The notes: generated by a model not told the origin, from the sequence alone. Positions 51,910 through 61,392 are shown, numbered from the stretch's first letter. The stretch is 64,000 nt of DNA from Thermoplasmata archaeon (GCA_035532555.1 DATKQS010000023.1:1-64000), one strand, 5' to 3'. Made by a program: numbers and translations.

Positions 51910-52996
51910 TCACCGTGACGACATCCTCGTCTCGAAGGATGTGGGCGCGGCCGACGGTCTGACCCGGGAATCGGGCGCTCGGGCCCCAGATCTGGGCCGC
52001 CCGGAATGTGCGCTGAAGATCGCCGGGGAGCCGACGCAATAGATCGCTGATCGTGCTGCCGGTGCGCAGGATCACGGGATCCTCCCGGTCGGGAGGCCGG
52101 CCGGGGGGCTTGACGTAGATCCGGACGAACCGCAGGGCCCGGCCCATCTTCTCGACCAAGTTGTCCAATCCGACCCGGTTCTTCGCCGAGATGAAGATCG
52201 GGTCGAACGGGGCGAGATCCGCCCGCAGCCGCTTGCGCTCCTCCTCGCTGAGCGTCTCGGCCTTGTTCACCCCCAGGATCGCGTCGATGTACACCCGGTT
52301 CCCTGCGAGCACGTCGATCAGCTGGTCGGCGGTCGCGTCCTCTCGGAACACGATGTGGCCGTTGTGCATTCCGAATTCTCGCGCGATCTCGGCCGCGAGG
52401 CCGCCCGCGAGGTGCGTCAGTTTCACGGTGCTGGCGATCGTGAGCCCCCCACGGTCGTGAGTGGTGACCACGATCTTCGGCGGTCGGGTGTTGAGTCGCA
52501 CCCCGCTCGACTCGAGCTCCGTGATCAACGCGCGCAGGTTGGTGTGTTCCGGATCGACGAGAAACAGAACGAGGTCCGTGGAGCGAACCACCGACAAGAC
52601 CTCGCGGCCGCGCCCGCGTCCCGTGGAAGCCCCGGGAACGAGCCCGGGCATATCGAGGATCTGGATCGACGCGCCAGACCAGCGCAGCATGCCGGGGATG
52701 ATCGACACCGTGGTGAAATCGTAGGCTGCGGCGACACTTTCCGCCGAAGTGAGGGAGGTGAGCAGGGTGGATTTGCCGACCGACGGATACCCGACCAGTC
52801 CCACCGTGGCATGTCCGCTCTTGCGGACGGAGTAGCCGGGCCCGGCACCCTTGCCCTTCGCACGGGCCTCCCGTTCGAGGCGCAAGACGGCGATCTTCGC
52901 TCGCAGCCGCCCGATGTGGCGCTGGGTCGCCTTGTTGTACTGGGTCTTGCGGATCTCGTCCTCGACCTCGGTGATCTGCTCCTCGATCGATGACAT
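51878..52996 (-). CDS. Drg-type GTPase
   Basis: 372 residues. The N-terminal helical part (SSIEEQITEVEDEIRKTQYN) leads to G1 GYPSVGKSTLLTSL, G3 DMPGLVPGAS, G4 in VNKAE and a C-terminal TGS domain (YVKPPGRPPDREDPVILRTG cut at 20). Drg proteins bind translating ribosomes. Convergent with fibrillarin and overlapping its end. Confidence 0.93.
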   Translation of the reverse strand: MSSIEEQITEVEDEIRKTQYNKATQRHIGRLRAKIAVLRLEREARAKGKGAGPGYSVRKSGHATVGLVGYPSVGKSTLLTSLTSAESVAAAYDFTTVSIIPGMLRWSGASIQILDMPGLVPGASTGRGRGREVLSVVRSTDLVLFLVDPEHTNLRALITELESSGVRLNTRPPKIVVTTHDRGGLTIASTVKLTHLAGGLAAEIAREFGMHNGHIVFREDATADQLIDVLAGNRVYIDAILGVNKAETLSEEERKRLRADLAPFDPIFISAKNRVGLDNLVEKMGRALRFVRIYVKPPGRPPDREDPVILRTGSTISDLLRRLPGDLQRTFRAAQIWGPSARFPGQTVGRAHILRDEDVVTVIIARGSQVAT

Positions 52997-53226
52997 CGCC
53001 CCGGGCCCGTTCCCTTCGGCCGGGGGGACTCGACACCGTACTTGAGTCCTCCGACGGGCGCTTTCTATGAGGAATCTCAGCCGTGGGGGAATCGGGCGAG
53101 CTCATGGGCTACCGAGGCGGGCGACTCACTTTCGGCCGGCCCGTCGCTCTGCCTTCCGATCCTCGCCTTCCACGCCGTTCCCCGGAACTTCGAGCTCGCT
53201 GAATCGCCCGCTCGAACTCCCTTCGG

Positions 53227-53700
53227 TTAGGCATGCTTCGACGGTCGAAGGCCCATCTCGGTGAGAGCCTCGTCCTTGCGAGGGTTTCGCTTGTAGAGTG
53301 ACGGGTGGCGAGGGGTCCAACCGGGGTCCTTCGAAAATCGGGGCCGAGGAGTGGCTCGAAGTCGATCCGGGAACATCCGGTCTGCTCGCTCGCGCCGGTC
53401 CACCCGGTCGAACCAATCTTTCCACCACACCGCACGAATCCTCTTCCGCAGCAAGGAACCGAGGTCCGGATCGAGCAGGACCCATCCGGATGGTCCACTA
53501 CGTCCGATCAGGCCCGACTTCTCCAACCTCCGAAGTTCGTCGTACGCCTTCGACACCGGCACGCCGCCGACCAGGGAGACCCGGTACCCGGTCACGGGGC
53601 GAAATGCGTTCGCGAGCACGGCCAGAACGCGGAGCCTTCGCTCGCTGCCGCAGAGCGCGACCAGGCGGCGATCGACCTTCATCAAATTTCGAACGGACAT
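53227..53700 (-). CDS. Winged-helix protein
   Basis: 157 residues. The first 75 form a winged helix (ALCGSERRLRVLAVLANAF, VSKAYDELRRLEKSGLIGR). The rest is very basic and without a known motif. Divergent from the HerA-like ATPase with only 45 bp between starts, so it may control that gene. An AT-rich TTGTATTAAT at 53704-53713 lies between them. Confidence 0.65.
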   Translation of the reverse strand: MSVRNLMKVDRRLVALCGSERRLRVLAVLANAFRPVTGYRVSLVGGVPVSKAYDELRRLEKSGLIGRSGPSGWVLLDPDLGSLLRKRIRAVWWKDWFDRVDRRERADRMFPDRLRATPRPRFSKDPGWTPRHPSLYKRNPRKDEALTEMGLRPSKHA

Positions 53701-53745
53701 CGATTGTATTAATGCGCCCCCAACGGGGAGGTATTCCTATCGCGC

Positions 53746-56226
53746 GTGGCTCGATGTGAGCGAAGTACGCTCGGAAGTGGGCCGGGCCGCTTACCTGAAG
53801 CCGTGCAGGTTTCATCGTTCGAGAGCCCCGTAACGGACACCGAGCGCCCCGGTGTGGGTGCGGCGGTGCAGCAGGCGACGGGTGGACCTCGTTGGCGATA
53901 TCGACCGCGAAACGTTCTCGGACGCCCGGAGGAACTCGATCGCTTCCGCTCTCGCCTCTCCGAGGGATTGCGGATAGGGCACGGACTGGGCGCGTCCTTC
54001 CGCATCGAGTTCGACTCGGGGATCGGAGGAGGCATCGCCGTCTCCTCGGAGGGACCCGTCGCGGGCCGGTGGTTCGGGCGCGTCTTGGCCGGAGCGTACG
54101 ACCACCATCGATGGGCTCTGTCGGAGTCGGGGACGCGACCCTACCCGGTGTTGCTCCGCATCGGCGCCCCGATCCTCTCCTGGCCTCACCCGCTCCGGTC
54201 CGGCTTCGAACCTTCGAGCTGGGGAGACTCGATCGCTCTCGGAATGGGAGCGCTACCGCCGGGACTGAGGCTGGTATGGTCTCTGGCAGCCGCCGCATCT
54301 CCACGAGCCCCTATCCCACTCGCGGCCGGAAGACCGATGGCGGTAGCTCCCGCAGCAGGCGTTCTCGTGCGGGCTCCCGGGCCGATCACCGAGACCGAAC
54401 GGCGATGGCGAGATCGTTGGGAGGAGCAGCAGCAGGCGTTGCGCTGGGTGGCCACCGTATCCATCCGGAGTGGGCCCGTCGTGCCCGCGCGGGCGGCCAT
54501 CGATCGCGTCACCGAGGTCATCCAGTCGGTGACTCGCTCCCCTGGGGGTAACGGGATCCGCTTTCGCCCGGCGTCCCGGTGGTGGGCCGCTCGCCCCCGG
54601 CCCTTCGTCTTGACCGAGCCGGAACTCCTCGGGCTGCTCCCATCCCCGGAGTGCGTGGTAGGGGAGGCTCCCCGAACACCGGCTCGCTTCCGGCGAGAGT
54701 TGGTGGTGGGTCGAGCGGATATAGGGACCCTGCTGGAGCTTCGACTCGATCCGCAGGAAGGTCGCCACCTCGCGATGCTCGGCGAGACCGGGATGGGAAA
54801 GAGCACGCTCTTGACGGCCCTGGCCCGACAGGTCGGGGCGAGGCATGGGGTCGTCCTCCTCGATCCGGTCGGTGATACCGGCCGGGCCCTGTTGAGCTCG
54901 CTCGATCCCGAGACGCGAAAGCGGACGGTCTGGGTCTCACCGGCGGAGTCACCGATCGGGCTCAACGCTCTCGCCGGGGGAGAGAACGGCAACGAGGCCC
55001 CCGGTCCGCGGCAAGTGGCGGATCTGGTCCAGGCGCTACGACGCGTGCGATCGGGCCGGTACGCAGAGAGCGCATACTGGGGACCCCGGATCGAGGACGT
55101 GGTCACGCGCGCTCTCCTCGCGGCGGGCACGATCCCCGGAGGAACGCTCGCGGATGCGCTCCAGCTCCTGGAAGCTCCCGAGCGGCATCGGTCCCCCGTC
55201 GCGGGCGAGGCGGGAGCGGCGTGGCGCGACCTCCGTCTGCAGGCGCGAGAGCGGCCGGAGGAGACGGACGGTGCTCGGCGCCTTCTGTACGAGGTCGCCG
55301 GGAACTCGGTGCTGACCCGGCTCCTGTGCGAGCGGCGGCCGCGATGGTCCTCCGCGGAACTCCTGATCGATGGGCGAATCACCGTCGTCACGGGGGACGC
55401 CGCGACGATCGGGGAGGGATCAGCGCGCCAGCTCCTGTCCATGTACCTCGCGCTGTTGTGGTCGGGGATCCTCGCTCGTTCCCGCCCGACGAAGACGTTC
55501 GTGATCCTCGATGAGGCTCAGTGGTTCGGTAACGAAGCCCTCTCCGAGATGCTCAACATCGGGCGACGGTTCAACATCCATCTCGTCCTGGCCACTCAGG
55601 CTCTGGGGTCGCTCAACGAGAACGTGCGTCAAGCGATCGCGACGAACGTCGCCGACTTCATCCTGTTCCGAGGATCGCCGGACGATGCTCGAGAGTTCGG
55701 GAGGATCGCACGTAGTGTTTCCCCCGAGGAGCTGATGTCGCTCGGTCGCGGGGAGGCGATCCTCCTTCGAGGAAAGGCCGGCCGCTTCGATCGACTTCGC
55801 ACGCCGATCGGCTTCCCCACGGGAGTCGACCCCGAGGTCTTGCGGGGGATCGCACGGTCGTCGATGGCGCGCTTCGGCCCACGGATCGAGAGATGGACCG
55901 AAGCGACTATGGAGGAGCGCCCGCGAGCCCCGCCCCGACAGGTATCGCGGCCGCACGGCATCGATGCCGCGGCGCGGACGCTCCTCGAGCAGATCGCGGG
56001 GAAGCCCGACGGCGCGCTCGTGCGCGTGCACCTGAGCACGTTGCGGGAGGGGAGCGACGATGACGCGCTACGCGCCCTCGGCGCCGCCTTGGGCCGCGAG
56101 GGGATCCTCCATCTCCATAGCCGGGACGAAGCAGGGCCGTACTGGGAGCTGCGTCCCGGAGCCGTCCGCGCCAGGCTCCTTCCTGCAATGCGGATGCGTT
56201 CGGCAGGTGCCGTGAGGCCCGCTTGA
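53746..56226 (+). CDS. HerA/VirB4-like ATPase
   Basis: 826 residues from a GTG at 53746; a GTG at 53803 is an alternative. The first 330 residues are not recognisable. The ATPase domain has Walker A GETGMGKSTLL (K352), Walker B VILDEAQWF (D589, E590), and a sensor stretch IHLVLATQALGSLNENVRQA. This is the layout of HerA, VirB4 and TraG-type DNA- or protein-pumping hexamers. The last 90 residues resemble a winged helix. There are no neighbouring membrane or pilus genes, so a role in conjugation cannot be shown; a plasmid- or virus-derived origin is possible. Confidence 0.8.
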   Translation: MARCERSTLGSGPGRLPEAVQVSSFESPVTDTERPGVGAAVQQATGGPRWRYRPRNVLGRPEELDRFRSRLSEGLRIGHGLGASFRIEFDSGIGGGIAVSSEGPVAGRWFGRVLAGAYDHHRWALSESGTRPYPVLLRIGAPILSWPHPLRSGFEPSSWGDSIALGMGALPPGLRLVWSLAAAASPRAPIPLAAGRPMAVAPAAGVLVRAPGPITETERRWRDRWEEQQQALRWVATVSIRSGPVVPARAAIDRVTEVIQSVTRSPGGNGIRFRPASRWWAARPRPFVLTEPELLGLLPSPECVVGEAPRTPARFRRELVVGRADIGTLLELRLDPQEGRHLAMLGETGMGKSTLLTALARQVGARHGVVLLDPVGDTGRALLSSLDPETRKRTVWVSPAESPIGLNALAGGENGNEAPGPRQVADLVQALRRVRSGRYAESAYWGPRIEDVVTRALLAAGTIPGGTLADALQLLEAPERHRSPVAGEAGAAWRDLRLQARERPEETDGARRLLYEVAGNSVLTRLLCERRPRWSSAELLIDGRITVVTGDAATIGEGSARQLLSMYLALLWSGILARSRPTKTFVILDEAQWFGNEALSEMLNIGRRFNIHLVLATQALGSLNENVRQAIATNVADFILFRGSPDDAREFGRIARSVSPEELMSLGRGEAILLRGKAGRFDRLRTPIGFPTGVDPEVLRGIARSSMARFGPRIERWTEATMEERPRAPPRQVSRPHGIDAAARTLLEQIAGKPDGALVRVHLSTLREGSDDDALRALGAALGREGILHLHSRDEAGPYWELRPGAVRARLLPAMRMRSAGAVRPA

Positions 56227-56378
56227 GGGCGAATAGAACAGCCCCCGGACAGTGCCGGCCCCACCCGCGACTGACCGCCCGAACGATGGACGGGCTCCGA
56301 ACGTGGAGCGGCACTCCGGACGCCGGAGCCCGACCGGACCTTCGATCCCCGGCCCGCACGGTGCGGTTTCCTAAGAGC

Positions 56379-56669
56379 CTATCCGGAAACCTTACGCCGT
56401 GATTTCTTGGAGAGCCGGGCGATCTCCGCATCCGCCGCTGCCACTTCTTCGGCCGCGCATTTTGGGCACAAATAGAGGACCGCGGGACTCTCGGGCTCCG
56501 ACATCGAGAGCCATCCCTTCTCGAGAAACATCCCGCCCTGGTACGGCCCCTCTCCGGGATAGGCCAGCACCGACGTTCCGGGGCAATCGTCCGTGGCGCA
56601 CGCCACGGGGATGAGCGTCCCTCCCAACCGACCTCGCTTCGTCCGTGGCGCGCTGGACCCTTTCCTCAT
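56379..56669 (-). CDS. Zinc-ribbon protein carried inside the IS5-family element
   Basis: 96 residues from the ATG at 56667-56669. Possible zinc ligands are in VACATDDCPG and LYLCPKCAAEEV, with a charged C-terminal helix (DAEIARLSKKSRRK). The stop lies inside the terminal repeat of the element. A TATA-like TTCTATAAGG is about 28-37 nt upstream, between the transposase stop and this start, so it has its own promoter. The function is unknown; it is not part of known transposition machinery. Confidence 0.6.
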   Translation of the reverse strand: MRKGSSAPRTKRGRLGGTLIPVACATDDCPGTSVLAYPGEGPYQGGMFLEKGWLSMSEPESPAVLYLCPKCAAEEVAAADAEIARLSKKSRRKVSG

Positions 56670-56698
56670 CGCTCTTGGGGGCCGAGCGGCCCCGACCC

Positions 56699-57514
56699 TT
56701 ATAGAAGTCGGGCCGCCCGAAGAGCGATCCACGCGCAAGCGATGTGGACGAACCCGAGGTAATTCACCACCTTCTTCTCCCACCGCACGAGAAGGCGACG
56801 GAACCGGTTCATCCACGAATGGGTGCGCTCGACCACCCATCGATGATTTTGAAATCGAAGGCGCTCTCGGCGAGGAATGGTACCCTCGCCCCTCCGACGA
56901 ATGTGGTGCTCGTATCGGTACGCCTCGACGACCTCTTCCACCTCCAGGTAGTCGTATCCTCGATCAAGGCAGATGTGCTGACGGACCCCTCGGGGCGGGC
57001 GGAGGGGTCGAGAATCGAGCGTCCCCTCGACCAACTTGCAGTCATTGCGATTCGCGGGTGCGGCCACAATCCCAAGCGGAACCCCCCGTCCATCGGTCAA
57101 CAGACTTCGCTTCACCCCGGACTTCCCACGGTCGGTAGGATTCGGGCCGGTCCTATCGCCACCGAGCGGCGCTTTGGTCATCGTGCCATCCATCGATTGC
57201 CACGCCCAACGGATCCCGGTCTTCTCGTCGTAGGCGAGGAGAGCCTCCGCCCACAGTCGCTGGAACAGGCCCGCGGCGCACCACTCTTGGAATCGATCGT
57301 GGACGGTGCTCTTGGGTCCGAAACACCGAGGGAGGGCTCCCCACTGGATGCCGGTACGGAGCAGGTAGACGATGCCCGCGAAGCACCGCCGGTCGTCGGC
57401 CCGAGGACGACCCCCTCGAGGAGACGGAGCGCGTATCGGGAGGAGGGAAGAGACTCGAAGCCAGAGATACTCGGGAAGATCGAACTCAGAAGGAATCGCT
57501 TGACCGACGAGCAC
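56699..57514 (-). CDS. IS5-family transposase (DDE)
   Basis: 271 residues in one frame. The N-terminal DUF4096-like part (RPRADDRRCFAGIVYLLRTG, QWGALPRCFGPKSTVHDRFQ) is followed by the DDE domain with D109 (SMDGTMTKAP), D184 (CLDRGYDYLEV) and E229 (VVERTHSWMNRFRRL). Many IS427 transposases need a frameshift between two frames; this one does not. All catalytic residues are present, so it may be active. Confidence 0.9.
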   Translation of the reverse strand: MLVGQAIPSEFDLPEYLWLRVSSLLPIRAPSPRGGRPRADDRRCFAGIVYLLRTGIQWGALPRCFGPKSTVHDRFQEWCAAGLFQRLWAEALLAYDEKTGIRWAWQSMDGTMTKAPLGGDRTGPNPTDRGKSGVKRSLLTDGRGVPLGIVAAPANRNDCKLVEGTLDSRPLRPPRGVRQHICLDRGYDYLEVEEVVEAYRYEHHIRRRGEGTIPRRERLRFQNHRWVVERTHSWMNRFRRLLVRWEKKVVNYLGFVHIACAWIALRAARLL

Positions 57515-57754
57515 TCAGGAGATTCGGCCCATCAGCGGGTCAAGCCGGGGTTCGACTCGAAAGGAGGTTTCCGGATACGCTCTAAGTCCGGTGGCTCGGA
57601 AGCCGCGCCCCGCTCTGTCCCGACGGGTGCTGAGCCGCCGATCGTGTCGGCGAGCCGCTCTGCCGGCCCCGGGCGAGTCGAAAGGAGTAACGAGTTGCGA
57701 CCGTCGGCTTTACCCGGGGTAAAGTTTATGGCCCCGGGTCCGGTGGAGGAGTCG

Positions 57755-57982
57755 ATGGCGAAGACCGCAGTGGTCAGCTCGAAGGGTCAGATCACGCTCC
57801 CCAAGGAGCTCCGCGAACGCCACCATTTGCAGGAAGGTGCGACCGTGCTGGTCCTCGAAACGAAGGAGGGGGTTCTCATTCGGTCGGGGCGTCGTACACT
57901 GCGGGGGTTGTTGAAAGGCCACATCGACCCCGACAAGGCGGAGAAGGCGGTCCGCTCCCTCCGCGAGGAGTGGAGGGTCTGA
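57755..57982 (+). CDS. AbrB/MazE-type antitoxin
   Basis: 75 residues from the ATG at 57755 (MAKTAVVSSKGQITLPKELR), the swapped-hairpin AbrB fold, followed by a tail that should cover the toxin. A TATA-like AAAGTTTATGG is about 30 nt upstream. The toxin gene overlaps its end by 13 bp. Confidence 0.82.
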   Translation: MAKTAVVSSKGQITLPKELRERHHLQEGATVLVLETKEGVLIRSGRRTLRGLLKGHIDPDKAEKAVRSLREEWRV

Positions 57983-58380
57983 CCGACGCCGTTATCGACA
58001 CCGTGGCCCTGATACGGCATCTGGACGACTCGCTTCCGCCGGCCGCCGAGCGGGTCTTTCGGGAGGCCGAGGACGGGTTCGGTCGTCTCTTCCTGCCCGA
58101 GGTGGCGCTGGGCGAGTTCGCCTATCTCATCCTGCGGGGACGGGTCCGGGTCCCTCACCCTCGAGCGACCGTGCAAGAGGTGACCGACGAGGTCCGCGCC
58201 TCGGGCTATCTTCGGGCCGCTTCTCTGGGGTCGGCGGGCTGGGGGTACTTTCTGGACCTGGAGATCCCGGAGCTGCACGACCGGATGATCGCGGCCGTCG
58301 CGATGTCTCGCCGCCTACCGCTCGTCTCGAACGACCCGGCGTTCCGGTCCGTCCCCTCCCTCCGTGTGATCTGGCGATAA
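57970..58380 (+). CDS. vapC: PIN-domain toxin, VapC-like
   Basis: 136 residues from a GTG at 57970. All four acids of the PIN site are visible: VIDTVALI, LGEFAYLI, LHDRMIAAVA and VSNDPAFRS. It is a probable Mg-dependent RNase toxin paired with the AbrB-type antitoxin. In contrast to the first VapC in this window, the third acid is kept. Confidence 0.82.
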   Translation: MEGLTDAVIDTVALIRHLDDSLPPAAERVFREAEDGFGRLFLPEVALGEFAYLILRGRVRVPHPRATVQEVTDEVRASGYLRAASLGSAGWGYFLDLEIPELHDRMIAAVAMSRRLPLVSNDPAFRSVPSLRVIWR

Positions 58381-58762
58381 CGATCCCCGGCATGGGCCGG
58401 TCGAACGATGATGGACGCCTTGGCGCAGTCGGACGGCGGGTTCGACCTCCGACCCCGCTTTCGCGTCCGCCGGACCCCTCGGGAGGAGAGGCACGCCTCT
58501 GCGGCGTCGACCAAGTGCCGGGTGCGTTCGAGGGTGCCGGCGATCTCGCGGACTTGAGCGGGCACCTTCCGCCCATGTCCCAAGGTCAAGAAGGCCCGCG
58601 CGTTGTTGAGCGAGTTCGACGCCCGGCTCGAGGCTCGCGTCATCCGGGCCACGAGGCCCGATCGAGCAGCGTTCCAAGAGGCCGCTCATTGATGAGTGCC
58701 CCATGACCTCGGCTTCACCGAACTGTTATCTATCGTCCTCGGGTCTCAGCGATGGAGCGCAC
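58381..58762. other. Stretch between VapC and PAC2, no supported gene
   Basis: Frames on both strands are open but atypical. A short plus-strand piece at about 58590-58690 (KKARALLSEFDARLEARVIR) looks protein-like but has no start and a stop just upstream, so it may be a remnant. TATA-like TGTTATCTATC at 58722-58732 serves the PAC2 gene. Confidence 0.35.
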
Positions 58763-59542
58763 ATGGACGACGTGGTGATTCTGCCGACCGAGAAGGTCGC
58801 GCTGCGCGACCCGATCCTCGTCGAGGGACTCCCGGGCGTCGGCAATGTCGGCAAGCTCGCCTCCGATTATCTCCGGGACCAGCTGAAGGCGAAGCCGCTC
58901 GCCACGGTCTTTTCCCGCTTCTTTCCGCCGCAGGTCTACGTCAATGAGGACGGGATCATCCGGCTCGTCTCCAACGAGCTATCGTACTACCGGAACCCGA
59001 AGGCCGCGCGGGACATCGTGATCCTCGGCGGCGACTACCAAGGCATCAGCCCCGAGGGCCAGTACGAGATCACGCACCGCGTTCTCGAGTTCGTGCACAA
59101 GCTCGGGGTCCGAGATCTGTACACCCTCGCCGGGTTCGCCCAGGGCCACGTCGTGGAGAAGCCTCGCGTCCTCGGCGCTGCGACCAGCCCCGCGCGTGTG
59201 GAGGCCATGAAGAAGCTTGGCGTGATCTTCTCCCGCAACGACCCCGGAGGGGGGCTCATCGGTGCGAGCGGTCTGTTCCTCGGGCTCGGACGCATGTTCC
59301 AGATGGAGGGCGTCTGCCTCATGGGCGAGACCTCCGGGTATTTTGTAGATCCCCGCGGCGCCCAAGCGGTGCTCAAGATCCTTTCTCAAGCAATCGAGGT
59401 CGACGTCGATTTCAGAGACCTCGAGTCGAAAGCGAAGGAGATCGACCGGATCGCCCAGCGCATCCACGATTCCGAGAAGGGAGCGAACGAGCCCACCCCG
59501 GGCCCGAGCCCGGCCCGCGAGGACATCGGGTACATCGGCTGA
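58763..59542 (+). CDS. PAC2-family protein (proteasome assembly chaperone-like)
   Basis: 259 residues from the ATG at 58763 (MDDVVILPTEKVALRDPIL). VEGLPGVGNVGKLASDYL, ILGGDYQGISPEGQYEI and GASGLFLGLGRMF are family motifs. Eukaryotic PAC2 helps build the proteasome core; the archaeal homologues may do the same, but this is not settled. The C-terminal 40 residues are a coiled-coil-like helix and a polar tail. The methyltransferase gene follows 22 nt later. Confidence 0.85.
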   Translation: MDDVVILPTEKVALRDPILVEGLPGVGNVGKLASDYLRDQLKAKPLATVFSRFFPPQVYVNEDGIIRLVSNELSYYRNPKAARDIVILGGDYQGISPEGQYEITHRVLEFVHKLGVRDLYTLAGFAQGHVVEKPRVLGAATSPARVEAMKKLGVIFSRNDPGGGLIGASGLFLGLGRMFQMEGVCLMGETSGYFVDPRGAQAVLKILSQAIEVDVDFRDLESKAKEIDRIAQRIHDSEKGANEPTPGPSPAREDIGYIG

Positions 59543-59564
59543 CGCATCTTTCGAGCGGTTCTCC

Positions 59565-60716
59565 ATGCCCTCGCCCCGTCCTCCGAGCGCGGCGGTGGAC
59601 GAGACCGCGGAGGATCTCGCGCGAGAACGGGCTTTGGTCGAACGCATAGGCGCGAGCGCAGAGACCGATGGGTTCGTTCCATTCGACCGGTTCATGGATT
59701 GGGCTCTATACGCCGAAGGGATCGGGTACTACACCGGCCCTACGAACCCGCTCGGTCGATCGGGAGATTTCTACACCGCTCCGCACGTCCATCCTCTGTT
59801 CGGTCGAGCATTGGCCCGGCGCGTGCAGCAGGTGCGCGATCGGTTCGTGGCGGACGCGCCCTTCCGCGTCGTGGAGCTGGGCCCCGGGGATGGTACCCTC
59901 TCCGCTGCGGTCGTGGAAGAGCTCGGTCGAGAACCCGATGCGGGGTCGCGCTACTCCTACGTCCTAGTCGAACGCTCCCCCTCGCTTCGGACGGCCTCGC
60001 TCGAACGCGCCCATGCGTTCGGGGCCTGCGCCGGGATCTCCGTTACGACCGAGGAAGGGCTCGGTTCCTCGGGTCCGTTCGTCGGAGTGGTGATCGCGCA
60101 CGAGGTCCTCGACGCCCAGCCGGTGCGCCGCCTGGTCTACCGACGGGCGGGCTGGCAGGAGCTCGGCGTCCGGGCGGTCGGGGATCGCGTAGAGCCGGCG
60201 GAGTCGCGACCTTCCCGCCCCTTGCCTCCGAACCCTCCCGCTGCTCCGCAGGACGGGGAGATCTGGGAACATGCGGCGGGCACTACGACCTGCGTGCGCG
60301 CCATCTCCGACCATCTGGCGAGCGGGGTCGCGATCGTGATTGATTACGGCATGGACGCCGCGGAGCTCCGAAGCGCACATCCGACGGGAACTCTCGCCGG
60401 GGTCCGACGCCATCAGCCCGTGGAGGAGCCGTGGACGCATCCCGGGCGCGTCGACCTGAGCACCTTCGTCGACTTCACCCGCGTGCGCGCCGACGCCACC
60501 CGGTTCGGCCTCTACGAGCTCGCCTACTCTTCCCAGGCGGAGGCGCTCGGCCGGTGGGGGTTCGACGAGCTCCTTCGGGAGGCGCTACGGGCGGCCCCGT
60601 CGGCCGAGGCCCGGGTCCGGACCCAGCTTGCGGCCAAGAGCCTACTGTTCGGGTTCGAACGGTTCCGGGTGCTCGAGCTCGCGCCCGCCGGGGGCGTCGT
60701 ACCGCCTATCACGTAA
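59565..60716 (+). CDS. SAM-dependent methyltransferase, MidA/NDUFAF7 family
   Basis: 383 residues. GRSGDFYTAPHVHPLFGRAL, VVELGPGDGTLSAAVVEEL (SAM site) and VVIAHEVLDAQPVRRL are characteristic. The mitochondrial member methylates an arginine of complex I subunit NDUFS2. The archaeal target is not known. It overlaps the convergent GINS gene end by 8 bp. Confidence 0.88.
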   Translation: MPSPRPPSAAVDETAEDLARERALVERIGASAETDGFVPFDRFMDWALYAEGIGYYTGPTNPLGRSGDFYTAPHVHPLFGRALARRVQQVRDRFVADAPFRVVELGPGDGTLSAAVVEELGREPDAGSRYSYVLVERSPSLRTASLERAHAFGACAGISVTTEEGLGSSGPFVGVVIAHEVLDAQPVRRLVYRRAGWQELGVRAVGDRVEPAESRPSRPLPPNPPAAPQDGEIWEHAAGTTTCVRAISDHLASGVAIVIDYGMDAAELRSAHPTGTLAGVRRHQPVEEPWTHPGRVDLSTFVDFTRVRADATRFGLYELAYSSQAEALGRWGFDELLREALRAAPSAEARVRTQLAAKSLLFGFERFRVLELAPAGGVVPPIT

Positions 60717-61392
60717 CGGTCTTTGCGGGCCCCGCGGTGACCCGTTCCGCGATCTGCGCATCGATCAGGAGCTGGGCGGTGTCGCCCGGAAGGGACAGAA
60801 CATCCTCCCTCCGAAGCTCGATGGTCTCCGATCCGACGGTGATCGGGCGACCGTCCTTGACGATCCGCACATAGACCAGTGGGGCTGCGACTCCCGGGGT
60901 CTTCCGGGTCGGCGGGATTGGCGGCGATCCGGGGGTCCCTGTCGCGCGCGGTTCGGGCTCCGGTGGCGCAGAAGTAGGTACCGATTCCACTTTGTCGGCT
61001 GGATGGGTCGGCGTCAGGTACGGGGCGACCGCGTGTCGATGGGAGGCGAGCGTCGATACGAGGCGGTCCAACAGTTCTCTCTCCTCCGGGAGCGTGTTCG
61101 GGACCTCCCGAGGTCCCCCTACGCTCGCGTGCAGGGCGGTCCCGACCAGCTTTGCCATCCGTCCCTCCACGATGTCCCGGGAGAGGCTGCTGGCCCTCTG
61201 GTAGGTCTGCCGTGCGAGCTCGCCCTTACGATCCGAGGGGTTCTCCCGCAGCTCGGCTTCGTAGGAGCGACGCAGCTCGGCGAGATAGCTCGCCGTCTGG
61301 CTGTAGAAGTTGTGGGGAAGCTTTGCGAGCCCGCCGCGGGAGGCGTTCTCGTTCCTTCGCCACTCTAGAAGTTGGCCGTACTGGTCGGGCAT
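60709..61392 (-). CDS. GINS complex subunit, Gins51/15 type
   Basis: 227 residues. LAKLPHNFYSQTASYLAELR begins the helical A domain; a proline-rich linker follows, then the small B domain (YVRIVKDGRPITVGSETIEL, LSLPGDTAQLLIDAQIAERV). The A-then-B order marks the Gins51/Sld5 class. GINS joins Cdc45/RecJ and MCM in the replicative helicase. Divergent from the Toprim gene with 68 bp between starts. Confidence 0.85.
   Translation of the reverse strand: MPDQYGQLLEWRRNENASRGGLAKLPHNFYSQTASYLAELRRSYEAELRENPSDRKGELARQTYQRASSLSRDIVEGRMAKLVGTALHASVGGPREVPNTLPEERELLDRLVSTLASHRHAVAPYLTPTHPADKVESVPTSAPPEPEPRATGTPGSPPIPPTRKTPGVAAPLVYVRIVKDGRPITVGSETIELRREDVLSLPGDTAQLLIDAQIAERVTAGPAKTVT

Larger units (their letters stand above)
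56375..57582 (-). mobile_element. IS5-family (IS427-like) element with a passenger gene
   Basis: The ends are GAGCCTATCCGGAAACCT (from 56375) and, on the other strand, GAGCGTATCCGGAAACCT (from 57582): 17 of 18 match. Both sides carry TAA (56372-56374 and 57583-57585), a 3-bp target duplication typical of this group. Length is 1208 bp. The minus strand encodes the transposase and then a 96-residue zinc-ribbon protein before the end. Confidence 0.85.

Noticed and set aside
58206-58704. Minus-strand frames between VapC and PAC2
   Set aside because: They overlap the VapC gene, whose PIN residues are all kept, and match no family.
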